A stretch of 64,000 bases of DNA from Polytrichum commune (lineage: Eukaryota > Streptophyta > Polytrichopsida > Polytrichales > Polytrichaceae): contig OX485804.1 of the NCBI GenBank assembly GCA_950295325.1, positions 68,734,033-68,798,032 of the forward strand. Direction: 5' to 3'. Below the pieces are notes generated by a model that was not told the DNA's origin, made no database searches, and was given only the letters and a program-made list of their open reading frames with translations. Both the position numbers and the translations under genes were made by a program. This document shows positions 50,165 to 61,770 of the stretch, piece after piece (position 1 is the stretch's first letter; the number at the start of each line of letters is the position of its first letter).

Positions 50165-51291
50165 CATGTGGTATATTTTAAGGGGGTGGTTCGCCGACTC
50201 AAACTCAAGATTGGGGCCAAAACTCATGAATCCTCTGTTCTTACCTCACAACTCAAGGCTTCCTTAAATTGTTTTATAGATTGCAAGGAAATAACTCAAG
50301 AACATGATTTTAGAATAATTGCCTTAAAACTCATGGTTTCGACTGTGCATGATTTATCACTTGAAATATGCAGTGCTTATACTCATCCAATTGTAATCTC
50401 TTAGCATCATTATTTTGATGAAAATTAGCATTTAGAATTTACATCGATTGAAATCATGTATGGACTTGAAATTTTAGGCACATCTAGGGACCCAATCCAC
50501 CTATGCTTAGTACCTAAATGCTTACCTAGTAAATGCTTGTTGTCTTCTGAAGTACCACCACTTTCCAAAGCAGCAACACATATCTTGAATTGCAATCTAC
50601 GTCTTCTCTCAAATTTGAATGGTGTTGCATGGGGGTTCTTGTTCAACACATCAACATGAAAGTTGAGATTCTCAAAGTAATGTCACTGAACACCAAGCCC
50701 GCACTATGGTGCATTGACATGTTGCCACCTTGAGAGAGGCTCAGTAAATTGCTTTGGTAGCCAATACTTTGTAATTTAGAGATCTCGATTTATCATCCAA
50801 TAGTTCTTTCTTTGTATCAAATCCTTAGCCAATCAAAACAAATCTCCAATGATTTAGTTATGTTTGAAATAAGGAAAGACTTTTGACCATCCATTCAAAT
50901 GTTGTTGAATTGTGTTCAACAACTCGGGGACTTGGAGCAAAATAGTACAAGTTTGATTTGGTGGAGATTTAAAAAAGAAGAAAGAGATCCCATTCACATT
51001 GCCGGGTCTAAAATACACTGAAGTTTATTTTAGTTTATGGTGGAGATCGATGACAATGCTTTTTATTCTAATCATGGGAATGGAGACAAATACTAACCTT
51101 TTAGAACTTCTCATTATGTCAACTCCGAACAAGATTTATAATTCATTATTCATGAGAGACCTTTGATATGACATGGACCTCCCAAGTCTGTAGGGGTTAA
51201 GCATCAAGACTCTCGTGTGGTAACTGAAGCTAGTATTAACCACCAAACTAAACCTCTAGTTTGCTTTCCCATGTGATGAGCTTCATGCTAG
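50165..51291. other. no gene recognised
   Basis: AT-rich, non-coding. No RT-like motif was found that would extend the LINE tail leftward. Confidence 0.4.
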
Positions 51292-52443
51292 TGCTACCAC
51301 CTGTGTACCAATCATACCCAAATCAAACACCCCACGAGTCATAACAATCAGCCAGACAAAATAATCTTGGAAAATATGGTCAAAATGTTAATATCCCGCA
51401 CACAGCCCACCACACTACATAAAATAAAAGCTCACGCAAACATAGAAGGAAACGACCTAGCAGATGCACTAGCCAAACAGGGACGTGAATTGGACCACAT
51501 AGACGTTGCTGCCCCATACGAACATGCACATCCTACACCATACTACCTCCAAAAAGATTGGTGGCACTCCGTGCAAGAAACTTAGTACCTTAGTAAACAC
51601 ATCCACAAACATGACAATGAACATAACTTGACAATTATAGCAAATCAAACACACCAACTATATAAGTGGCTTGAAAATGATGACATTGATAAAATATTAT
51701 CAAACGACTTTTGGACAAACCCCGCCGTCACAGACAAACAAAAAATATGCTTAATAAAATTCCGTACTGGACAATATTTGGGATACGCTCGAAAACAACT
51801 CTTCTTTGGCAGAGAAGCCTACCCATCGAGAACATGCCCTATCTACAACTCAACAGATTCGGACACATGGCTACACGTACTACTTAAATGTAAACAACAA
51901 CACATCCATGCACTAATAACAAAGAGACACAACAAAGTTGTATGGGAAATACGCAAACTCATCCTATCAACTAAAATCACAAGGCATTATACGTTAATGA
52001 ATGCAGGAACACATCATGAAATACCCCAAGAAAATACAATCCCAACATGGTTACTCCCATGCACATGTGACACTCAAAGATGCCAGTGTAACGCTAGGCT
52101 CAAACCCGACTTATTGTGTATTATTGGCCACCCATATAATGATCCCCCACCCAAAACCCCTACACATGATATCACCATACAATTCATAGAATTTACATAT
52201 TGTAATGATAGATTTGCCGCCGAAACCCTTGTTAGAAAAATAATGAAGTACGAACCACTCATCGACAACATCATAGCAAAGGGCTGGAATGTAGCCCCAC
52301 TCATAGTACTAGTTGCAGGAGCAAGAGGCACTACACATATCCCCTCAATGAAAAAATTAGAAACAACGCTCAAACTCCCTATCACAAAAATCAAAGACAC
52401 ATTTAAACAACTCAACATAACTGCCACACAATATGCACACTAG
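51292..52443 (+). pseudogene. 3' part of a LINE: RNase H, Cys motif and nuclease-like domain
   Basis: One frame runs for about 383 codons, broken only by TAG at 51583. In order it shows an RNase H C-terminus (LHKIKAHANIEGNDLADALAK, near 51,415-51,480). A decayed zinc-knuckle pattern follows (CPIYNSTDSDTWLHVLLKC, one Cys changed to Tyr). Next is a C-x-C-x4-C-x-C cluster (CTCDTQRCQC), and then KPDLL with a downstream IEFTY, which fits a PD-(D/E)XK-type endonuclease. LINEs that combine RNase H with a downstream restriction-like endonuclease are known (for example the Utopia group). The assignment here is inference. The reverse transcriptase is absent (5' truncation), as is usual for LINEs. No poly-A tail or target duplication was identified. 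The sense strand is strikingly A/C-rich. Confidence 0.7.
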
Positions 52444-52744
52444 AGAACCGACAAACTATTGATGACCTTCAAAACCCTCCATGAATAAATTATCACCCGT
52501 CCCACTACAACCCTTTCCTATCATTAAATTAACCCAAACAGGGCCCACATATGCCAACTGGCTATCGGAATTGACTTTTGGTTACTAAAAATAATGTCTA
52601 TGTCCTGCAAAGGGCGAAGTAGTTTTACATCCGAAGCCATTGCCGTAAGGCATGGCCTAGGATGTTCTATGAACAGACACTTTATTCACTCCGGCCTCTA
52701 CGGAGACCGGAGTTCTTCTTCTTCTTCTGTACCAATCAAGTATA

Positions 52745-53130
52745 AGGTAGGGGTGGCAATTTCCATCCAAATTTCAGATGTGCCTAGTTGGGATGCTGAA
52801 ACTATTTTTTTATAAATTTTTAACGCTCCGCAAAGCTGGTGCAAGAGCAACTATGAAAAAATCAAAATTTTCCAACATGTCTATGATTTCCTACAAATTT
52901 TTAAAGGAAACCTTGTAGAGTGACCAACACTCGCACATAGGGTACATGGTATATCCACAGGCTAGATTTCTAAAACCGACCGCTGGCAGCCAATGAAATG
53001 TTGGCAGCGCTGTGAACAGTAAAAGCACCTTGATAGGTGCTTTTGTAAACCCAGGTAAAAGCACCTAGATAGGTGCTTCCGACCCTAGGGGTCGACTTTA
53101 GGACCCGCACGGAAATTGCCACCCCTACCT
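52745..53130. mobile_element. TA-inserting element, 386 bp (AGGTAGGGG ends)
   Basis: Perfect 20-bp terminal repeats AGGTAGGGGTGGCAATTTCC with TA on both sides (52743-52744, 53131-53132). Inside are two adjacent perfect hairpins built from AAGCACCT-NNNN-AGGTGCTT (about 53,025-53,090). The ends are like those of 16,046-17,120. Confidence 0.82.
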
Positions 53131-53449
53131 TAGTCATTGGCAGGGGTTTATGAGTACTCTTGGCACCTAAGTAAGGTAGAAGAAGGTACTTAATTAGCAA
53201 TGTTATCCGATGAATGAGCACTAAGGTATGTGGTACACTATATTAAACACTTCGGGACTTTCGGGAGTCCCAAATGTGAAAATGTTTATATTGTGCATAT
53301 GGGAACAAATTTATTACACACATGAACATATTACGGGCTTGTGGGAACGTTGGAACATTGAAGTCGGAATACATGAAACATGGGAACAACCTATGGGAAC
53401 GTTGGAACGTGATAATTTGTAAATATGAGAGCAGGGAATTGTGGGAATT

Positions 53450-53804
53450 GTATGGACTATTGGTTTGTTATTCGTGTTCTCCAACTTCTAGCTATTAGAT
53501 TTACACAACAAATCTTGTGTTGCATTAGCAAATCTCATAATGAAACATTTGCAAATACCATGCCTCCCTTGATTTACTTATGGTTATTAAAAGTGCATGT
53601 TTGTTGATTTCTTAATGGGATGCATAGATCCTCCCAATTGTGTTCATTATTGAGTGTAGAATAGTTATTCATATTTGAAGACATAGTCCAATCTCTTTTA
53701 AACATGTGTCTTTATGTTGTCTGCTCTTTAATCCTCACCAAACCATACACCAATCAAATATAGGGATCCGATTAAGAAAGTGAGCCACTTAAGATCCATA
53801 TACC
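53450..53804. mobile_element. Tourist-like MITE (GGTGTTATT family), decayed copy
   Basis: Aligns over its length with 44,314-44,694 (CAACTTCTA.C.ATTAGATTTACA, TGTTGATT, CAATTGTGTTCATTATTGAGTGTAG in pieces). Both ends are eroded. TTA remains only on the right. Confidence 0.65.
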
Positions 53805-54177
53805 TTAATAATCTATGTCAACCCTTTAAGGTTAAAGTTATTCTTCTTCTTTCTTTCTTTATTATAGTTGAACCAAAAATCACCTATGCATACATCTTAC
53901 AACATATAAAGCTTCACTCTTTTCATGTGGCCATATTCGATGGTTGTTAACAAATGGACACTTTACACATTACCATTATTTAACCAATGATCTGTGCTCA
54001 TTTATCTCTCATTCCAAACATCCACACTAAAGATCAACTTGCCCATGGCAATCACCTAAACTCTAAAACACTATCAAAATCTATAAGTATGTTTTATTTT
54101 TAATTCTTGATTCTACCTTTTAAAGACAAAGAACCACTAGCAATTCGACATCACATCCTTGTAGAGAGGAATTGAGT

Positions 54178-54304
54178 CTTTGGGTGGGCTCCAAAATATT
54201 GATGTCAAATTGATGATAACATCCAAATGGTCAATCGAACTCCAAGATTGGTTTGCATATGAGTTGATGGTCACACAATATTACCACTTGGAGCCCACCC
54301 AAAG
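54178..54304. repeat. 127-bp inverted-repeat element
   Basis: CTTTGGGTGGGCTCCAA at the left end is mirrored exactly at the right end (about 17 bp), with further AATATT pairing. MITE-like, no clear target duplication. Confidence 0.7.
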
Positions 54305-55206
54305 AGCAAAAGTGGCACCCATGCGATATTCTCCGGTTAGTGACAAACACACCCTTTTTAGGTTGTTAAAAATAAAAATAAAAATAAAGGTTGGTGGCTT
54401 TGACACATAAGTGAATGTGAGCCCATTCTCCATATATTGATCGTGGCTCACCCGTAATTTTCACGTCACCATTACTACACGGATGTTCTTTTCTCTTTTC
54501 TCTTTCTCTCTTTCATTCTCAACCTACACACTAAAAGATTGACGTGTCAAAGGTGATGATCACCTTCTTGCAAGTCTTGCATGTCCATTCTATCTTGAAA
54601 GTCTTTCATCCTGTCTTGAAGATGAAGCAATTGCAAGTAGTTAAGCAACGCCAATGTGGACTGGGCCTAAGCTACTCTATAGTCAACTCATGTGTTCAAG
54701 TACTTCATGGCCCTCAATCTTGCCACGAGGGATTTGTTGCATTCAAGTGCATCTCTTATCCATCCATGCTAAAACACTTTGACCCCTTACATGTTTGTGG
54801 TTGATTCATCTCAAATGTGTACAAATATACTCATTCAGAGTTTTTGTGCATTTGAAGTTTTTGAAGTTGATTTCAACACGTCAAATCAATTAAACAAAGT
54901 AATCACTGAACTACATACTATTTTAGAGTTTGTTGGATGAAAGAGAGGTATGCTCGTATGTGACAATTCACTCTCGCCCTCCATCTTTGTGAATTACAGA
55001 CAACACACATCACCAGTTAGGTTTTTCCCGCAACTTTTGTATAGGTCTAATGACAAAAAAAAAATGCAAGCCATGAGCAATGCATTTGAACTGCTTTCAC
55101 CATGGCATGAGTGCAATGGTCAAGAAAAGAAAAGAAAAATGGCATCAATTGCATGAGTGCAAATGTGAATAAGTGCATGTTCACCTTAGATTGTTCGAGG
55201 TTGGTA
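54305..55206. other. no gene recognised
   Basis: Non-coding. Short chance ORFs only. Confidence 0.4.
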
Positions 55207-55207
55207 C

Positions 55208-55239
<32 letters not shown>
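55207..55239 (+). repeat. (CTAT)8 microsatellite
   Basis: Eight uninterrupted CTAT units. Confidence 0.95.
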
Positions 55240-55322
55240 GTGCATGTCTATTTGATGCTAATTATGATATATTTAAAGAAATTAGTTGCTTAAAATAAAA
55301 AACTATTAGAATAAATTTAGTT

Positions 55323-55405
55323 CATAACATTACTGCTTTCCAAGCATCTGATTGTTATTTTCCAAGGGTCCACTGAACAAACACTGGATGTTGAGTAATG
55401 TTATG
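55323..55405. repeat. small MITE, ATAACATTACT ends, copy 3
   Basis: 83 bp with CATAACATTACT / AGTAATGTTATG ends. A further lone end (ATAACATTACTC) is at about 55,452. Confidence 0.5.
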
Positions 55406-55794
55406 TTTGTTGTGACCACCCATTATGATTTTAATAAGTAATTGTCTATATAACATTACTCAGTTGATGAGGTGTGTTCATTTGAGAATAATGGGTTTGG
55501 GTGAGGCTTGCCACTCGTCCCGGTGTCTATGTCCGGTTGCCCAACAAGTCACCCGATGTGTTGCCTAGTTTCCCGCCTACCCAATTCCCAACAAGTCACC
55601 CGATGTGTTTGGGAGGTAGGTCGGAGAAAAATATAATGCAATCCCAACAAATATAATAATGCAAAATAGCTTGGTGGGTGCTTTCTGGTAGTAACTCGGT
55701 AAGTGCTTTCTTTCAAGGTTGAAGTTGGATTTGGTCATGGTGGTTCTCTCTCTCATTTGGGGTCTTCCCAACGTGGTTTTCTCTCTCTCTCAAA

Positions 55795-55975
55795 GCCACT
55801 TCACACACGAGCCATGACCATGAAATGGTGAAGGCCCTTAACTATCATCCAAAGGCCGTACCATGGGTGTTGGGAATAACCATTTTGTGTAGTGACGGGC
55901 CCTCAAACATAGTGTGAAGTGAGAATGGACCATGTTCAGGGACCATTGCATATTTTATTGGTGGGAAAAGAGGGG
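55795..55975. repeat. decayed relative of the 27.5-kb Harbinger-like MITE
   Basis: Starts GCCACTTCACACACGAG and contains GACCATG, GTGTGAAGTG and TTGGTGGGAAAAGAGG in the same order as 27,532-28,026. Ends not intact. Confidence 0.45.
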
Positions 55976-56603
55976 CAACCCTACCTCACTAGTTACATAT
56001 CTTCATTTTAAAAAAAAAATTAACTCTCTTTTTGAGTTTTACATTGGTGAGAGAGGAAATGAGAGTATGATGGATCATCTTGAGACAAGAGGGAAGATTC
56101 TTCTTGCATTGGCTTTATATTGATGTTTGCACATGATTTTGCAACATGTGCTTGATATGCAAGCATTGACACTCAATGGAGAACAGGAAAATACCCTAAT
56201 TTTGAGCATTTGCTTTGAGAGTATGAAGATAAGCAATTGTAGTATATGGGTGGTGTTTCTGACACAAATTCCGACAAACCATGCATGTGACAATCTTCAA
56301 TTTACATTTTTCCCCTCTCTTTAGACAGTTGCAATCCTGCAAAACTCTTGGAGTATCATGGATGCTTACTTGTGAAGGGTAATAAGGAGCAGGTTCTACA
56401 GGAATTCTTGACTTCACAAATCACAAATGCAATGTGAAAGACCTCGAATGATCTGCACCAGCTTCACTAAACAAACAAGCCTTTAATACTTTACCAAATC
56501 GGGAAAATTAGGAACTTTATTATTTGAATGTATCCTTGTAAGGTAGAACCTGGTCACGGGTCTGTGTTGTAACCTGAAGCATGTGGAGAAGCTCAGTGTC
56601 TAT

Positions 56604-57713
56604 CAGGGCATAAAATTGACACCCTGGGGGGTGTATTTTGCTTCCTAGAGTGTCCTAGGACACCCAAATCTCAAACAGGGTGTCCCCGAGGACACCCAAA
56701 AATCCTACAAGGGTGTCCTTTTTACACCCAAAAAAAATTCAGGGTGTCCCCTGTACTTGTAGGGCCTATCAGCAGATACCAAATTTGTGGCACAATTTTT
56801 GGACATTTCTAGAGGTGGTGAGATCCATTTTCAAGACTCTACAGGAGTGGTGCATTCACATATATTGCATTATGCACCATTGCCTCATGCAATTGAGTTT
56901 GGTGGTGATGGTACCCTCCATGGGTGCAAGGTGATTGCACAGGCCTATGTGGTTAAGGTGATAGAATCATTGCAGCAACGATTTCCTGATTTGAAGCTCT
57001 TCAATGCAGCTAAGCTATTTAGCCCTGTCTGTTTTTCAACAGACTTGACACTTCTTCATCGAAATGCTCGTTTATGGCTTCAGAGTTTCATTGACCACTT
57101 ATGCACTAATGGAGGGAATCTTTTTGATGAGCGTGGTTTAAAATCAGAGCTTCGAGGTTTTTTGGATACACTTCATATTTCATGTGGTGGTCTTAAAATG
57201 CACCAAGCTTGGATGGTTTATTCTTCCAATTTGGACTATGTTGGAAGATATCCTCATATGACAAAGTTGTGGCAAGTTGTTCTTGTAATTCCTGCTAGTA
57301 CAACTTCTTGTGAGAGAGGATTTTCTACTCAAAATCATATTAAATCTACTTTACGGTGTAGTTTGGTATTAGAGACTTTGGAAGCACAAATGAGAGTTGC
57401 AATGGCAAAAATCCCCATAGAGGCCATTGACTTTGAACAAGTATGGGTAAAGTGGTGTGCTATGAAAGGCCGCCGCTTGTAGGTTTGATTTGCATTGCAA
57501 GTTATGATATGTAGTGATTTTTTTGATTTTTAATTGAGATTTTGAAATGATATTATATATTTTTCAAAATTGTACCTATTTTGACCAAAAAAAAATTTTT
57601 AAGAGAAATTTATGAGGACACCCAAAAATTGGAGCAAGGTGTCCTTGGGACACCCAAAATTTGGGACAGGGTGTCCCCTGGAAATTTGGCTAGGGTGTCA
57701 AATTTATGGCGTG
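56604..57713 (+). mobile_element. complete non-autonomous hAT element, 1110 bp
   Basis: The 8-bp target duplication GTGTCTAT (56596-56603, 57714-57721) flanks the ends CAGGGCATAAAATTGACACC and, inverted, CACGCCATAAATTTGACACC. GGTGTCC/GGACACC words repeat many times within about 120 bp of both ends, as hAT subterminal binding sites do. The centre holds a C-terminal transposase ORF. Structure and duplication are seen directly. That it is a deletion derivative of a larger autonomous element is inferred. Confidence 0.92.
56787..57482 (+). pseudogene. hAT transposase C-terminal fragment
   Basis: About 231 open codons without a stop. The C-terminal half carries the hAT dimerisation domain (VIPASTTSCERGFSTQNHIK, then STLRCSL) preceded by the conserved ISCGGL..HQAW region. 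The N-terminal zinc finger and the first catalytic Asp region (DEST, GSDGAS) are missing. The frame opens at a GTG, and the first ATG is internal. It is a truncated but uninterrupted reading frame, so the element could only move with help, or the fragment could act as a dimerising inhibitor (inference). It is the same broad transposase type as the relic at 1261-2776. Confidence 0.85.
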
Positions 57714-58050
57714 GTGTCTATGTTTTCATGTGGACCTTGAATTAACAGGCTGAAGCAGAATGTGCAAGAATCCAGAACAATTGTTATTGACTGTAGGGTA
57801 CCCAACCCTAGTTAAGGTGGTATGTGCGGGACTTATGTAAGGACTGCTCTTGCATATGTATACCTCTCATTACTGCAATTTCTTCCTTGAAAGCATGCGT
57901 TTTGGTGCAAGGCTTGAGGTTCTGGCTAAAATTCGCTTTGTTTGTTATGACGAGGAGGGCTTCAAGAGGGTGGGTTGTACAAAGATATAGTAGATACAAG
58001 GAACTGAAGGACTTGATTTCTGCAATAGCATCAGTTGAGGGTTGTCTCCA

Positions 58051-58296
58051 AGGTGTGTGGGTGTTATTTGGTGTGTTTGTCATGTTCTCCAACTTCTATC
58101 GATTAGATTTATACAACAAAACTCATGTTGTATTAGGAAATCCACAATGAAGCATAAACAAAAACCGGATTCAAAATCACACCTTCCTAGATTTAGTTAT
58201 GGTTATTGAAAGTGCATGTTTGCTAATTCTTTTAACATGGCTTAGTCCACCCAAAGCCTGTTCTCTAGCGTGTAATTCATTGTAAAATTCAAACCT
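58051..58296. mobile_element. Tourist-like MITE (GGTGTTATT family), truncated copy
   Basis: Begins AGGTGTGTGGGTGTTATT and follows the family consensus (TGTTCTCCAACTTCTA, GATTAGATTTA) until it fades near 58,296. The right end is missing. Confidence 0.62.
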
Positions 58297-58718
58297 CGTG
58301 ATCCATGTCAACTAATTGTGCTCGATTTCTAGTAACAAGCATTAATATTGGCGTGGGGGCCTTGCGTCCTTTAAAGTCGACGGCAACATGTACACCAGCC
58401 CACTTCTGCTCATCGGCCATGAGTCTAACCCTCACAACACTTATTTCTCCATCAACACGGATGGCAACCTCTGCACATATTACCTTATTAAGAGTGATTT
58501 GAAAATGGGCTCGTAGAGAGAGCAAGCTAAGTTTTTGGTAGTATCATAATGTGAGGTAGGTTACATGATTCCACATTTCATACTTCATTTGAATGTTTAG
58601 AAGCTCAAAATATGGAGCAAATTATTAATCCCAACTTGAAGCTATACATGTGGTTGTTACATAGTGATCATAAGGATGAGGATTTTTGATGGTTATGTGT
58701 GAACGACCTTTCAATTCA

Positions 58719-58830
58719 CTACACTAAATATTGAATTTAGTGTCACCATTTCTATTTGTCTTGCTCAATACTAATAACACTATATTCGTTAATCGGAGAC
58801 TTTGGAAAGTCTCAAAATCAAATTCACCCA
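58719..58830. repeat. fragments of two TA-inserting MITE families
   Basis: CACTAAATATTGAATTTAGTG resembles the end of 37,959-38,275. CACTATATTCGTTAATCGG resembles the end of 34,364-34,609. Both appear once without a partner end. Confidence 0.4.
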
Positions 58831-59705
58831 TAGTTTGGGATGCCAATATTGTGAGCATACATTATAATGGGAACATTGGGAACATTAGAAAAATGATAGT
58901 TCATAAGTTTGTACGCAAAGAATATTCACATTACTAAATATAGTAATTTTAAATATCGTGATCAAAACATGAACTTCACATGGAAAATAACAATCAAATC
59001 TCCCAAAAAATGGTTTTATGTCACTATAGAGTCTAGGATGCGCATCCCATATGGAAAGGTCTTATTGAATTAGATGGCACATCCCAAACTTATTTAAAAT
59101 AAGTTTGAATGTAGCCGCAATACAACCAAGTCTATACAATGCCCCTATTTTCACACTAATTCCAACCTATGTTATGTCCACCGAAAGATGTATCCACAAA
59201 CACACCCACCACGATTGTCCCGTCAATATTGTCAGCCGATCGGGAAGAGAGTTCACATTCATTATCTAAAGACGATGCATATGTCGACAACACAAAGGCA
59301 CTATCTACTACATCCACTACCATCACACCTAAAAAACAACCATGGAATGGACAACTGCATAACCGATGCTATGCAAATAAGTGTGGACACACTATATGTG
59401 AGTATATATGACCTGAAATACATACACTTTCCAACTAAAGAGACAATAATGACTAGCAAACCAAAGACACGCTCGCATTGTGGACATTAAAAAGTAGGTG
59501 TTGGGATACCATTGGAGAACCTCATAAATAAACACGAACATGTGTTCCAAAACAATCCATGGTCAGGTGCAAATAATCCTTATTTTTCCATTCCAATAAA
59601 CATGGGCATCACATGGTGTTATTTATTATCTTTAGAAGGCATTGAAATGATTTGTTAAGTAACCATGGACATGGTTCTACATCAATACAAGACATGATTT
59701 TCACA
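58831..59705. other. no gene recognised
   Basis: An 80-codon ORF from ATG 59169 (Ser/Thr-rich, ends ANKCGHTICEYI) has no recognisable domain. Otherwise blank. Confidence 0.35.
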
Positions 59706-60590
59706 TATGTTCACGAACGCGCAGTCGTAAAGCACATCCCATTTCATGATCAAATGTGCATGGGACAAACAACACATGATGTTAAAGATCACACGATACA
59801 TATATTCACATTGGTGTCAAAGAACATTATACATGCATATGAAAAAAACTGAATGATATGGATTTAAAAAATATTAGTCGCATACACAGTCGACACGATG
59901 TATGTTTTCGATTATAGGCCCAAAATACAAAAAAATATGACTTGGGATATACGAATGGGCGTTCGTATATCTCCCTATACATATTCCAGGAGGGTATCTT
60001 TATGATCGGCCTCGCATATGTCACATGTTGTATTTTTTATGGCAAATAAAACTTAGACTGTAATAATTGTGGTATTTACGGATGTACTTTCGCAAAACGT
60101 ATGCCATCATACAGGTATTTGGGGCAATTGGATTGGTATACTCCATACGAATGGCCGTTCGTAAAGCTTTGGTAGGTATCTTTATGAATGCCCATTCGTA
60201 TATCATCATGACAGACTTGTATCATATATCATCATCATATTTGGGTCGATGCATAGATGTGTCTATGTATGGATGTTATTTGGATACATAGACCATATTC
60301 ACAGGTGGTATTTACAAACGACCGTTCATAAGGCTTTGGGTCATATCTTTACGAACGTGCGTTCGTATATCACCATGACATATTGTTTGGGTCTATGCAT
60401 AGATGTATGTCCATCTATGGATGTTCCTAGACATATAGACCATACTCATAGGTGGTATTTACGAACGCACGTTCGTATATCACTATGATATATTGTTTGG
60501 GTCTATGCATAGATGTATGTCTGTCTATGGATATTGCTAGATACATAGACCATACTCATAGGTGATATTTACGAACGCACGTTCGTAAAC
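59706..60590. repeat. palindrome array A (~110-145-bp units)
   Basis: Copies of a dyad around ACGAACG-NN-CGTTCGT lie near 59,709 (decayed), 59,945, 60,144, 60,311, 60,348, 60,458 and 60,568. From 60,240 they sit in a repeating background (TTTGGGTCTATGCATAGATGTATGT ... CATACTCATAGGTGGTATTTACGAACG in pieces) with a period of about 110 bp. The right arm is usually extended as CGTTCGTATATCA. Confidence 0.8.
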
Positions 60591-60790
60591 TCTTAGCCAT
60601 CATATGTGATTGAATCATTAATACAAATGCGTTCATTTGTGATTTACGAACACGCGTTTGTAAACTCTCAATCACCATATATGTTTCAACCAATACTATA
60701 AATGCGTTGATTTGTGATTTATGAACGTGCGTTTGTAAACTCTCAACCATCATCTATGTTTGAACCAATACTACAAATGCATTGATTTGT
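60591..60790. repeat. palindrome array B (~70-75-bp units)
   Basis: Three tandem units share CCAATACTA.AAATGCGTT, GATTTGTGATTTA and AACTCTCAACCATCAT. Two of them carry a somewhat decayed dyad (ACGAACACGCGTTTGT, ATGAACGTGCGTTTGT). The background is unrelated to array A. Confidence 0.75.
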
Positions 60791-61200
60791 GATTTGTAAT
60801 TTGTGATTTATATTTGTACCATAGGTTGGTTGAAGCTTAGAAACGTTGGATCTGGATTCGGTTTGCGAAAACCACCTTTGACCAAAAACGTTAGCTAGTC
60901 ATAAGGACCCGAAAACTCCACTATAGGTTGTAGAAGGTTAGAGATGCCAGCTCTAAGCTTATATTATGGAAACAACATCTAAAAGTTGGCCATTCAGACC
61001 AAAAACGTGAGCTCGTAGGTAGTGTTCAGGACATATTTTTAGCCTTAAACGGAAGTTTAAGGCGATCATACGTCAAAGGAGTTTTCTAGAGATGCACTAG
61101 GTTGGGAGGTATTTTTGCAAGGCTTGGAAATGACTAGCAACAAAAGAGTTAATATAGCAAGGAAGGACTGCAAACACCCATTAACAATGGGCTTTCATAT
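60791..61200. other. no gene recognised
   Basis: Non-repetitive spacer between arrays B and C. Confidence 0.5.
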
Positions 61201-61770
61201 ATACGTACTATGCAGCATTTGGTTGTTGCGCATAAGTTTACGAAAATGTGGGCCGATGTTTACGAACGCTCGTTCGTAAATGTGCATCGAGGTTTACGAA
61301 CGCCCGTTCGTAAATGTGGGCCGAGGTTTACGAACGCACGTTCGTAACTGTGCAGTACTTGGTTGCTGCGCAGAAGCTTACGAAAATGTGGGCCGATGTT
61401 TACGAACGCCTGTTCGTAAATGTGGGCCAAGGTTTACGAACGTGCGTTCGTAAATGTGCGCCGATGGTTACGAACGCACGTTCGTAACTGTGCAGCACTT
61501 GGTTGCTGCAAAGAAGTGTACGAAAATGTGGGCCGAGGTTTACGAACGCCCGTTCGTAAATATGCGCTGACGTTTACGAACGCACGTTCGTAACTATGCA
61601 GCACTTGGTTGCTGCGCAGAAGTGTACGAAAATGTGGGCCGAGATTTACGAACGCCTGTTCGTAAATGTGGCGGAGATTTACGAACGCCCGTTCGTAAAT
61701 GTGGGCCGAGGTTTACGAACGGGCGTTCGTAAATGTGCGCCGACGTTTACGAACGCACGTTCGTAAAATT
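61201..61770. repeat. palindrome array C (higher-order repeat)
   Basis: Twelve dyads start at about 61,259, 61,293, 61,327, 61,399, 61,433, 61,467, 61,539, 61,573, 61,645, 61,678, 61,712 and 61,746. Nearly all are TTTACGAACG-NN-CGTTCGTAAN. They are spaced 33-35 bp with steps of about 72 bp where a second dyad-bearing linker (GCAGCACTTGGTTGCTGC) intervenes. The spacer between neighbours is GTGGGCCGAGG-like. Confidence 0.9.

Noticed and set aside
59706..61770. CRISPR-like look of the regularly spaced palindromes
   Set aside because: The spacers are near-identical rather than unique, the palindromes vary in background, and the window is eukaryotic with introns and plant transposons.
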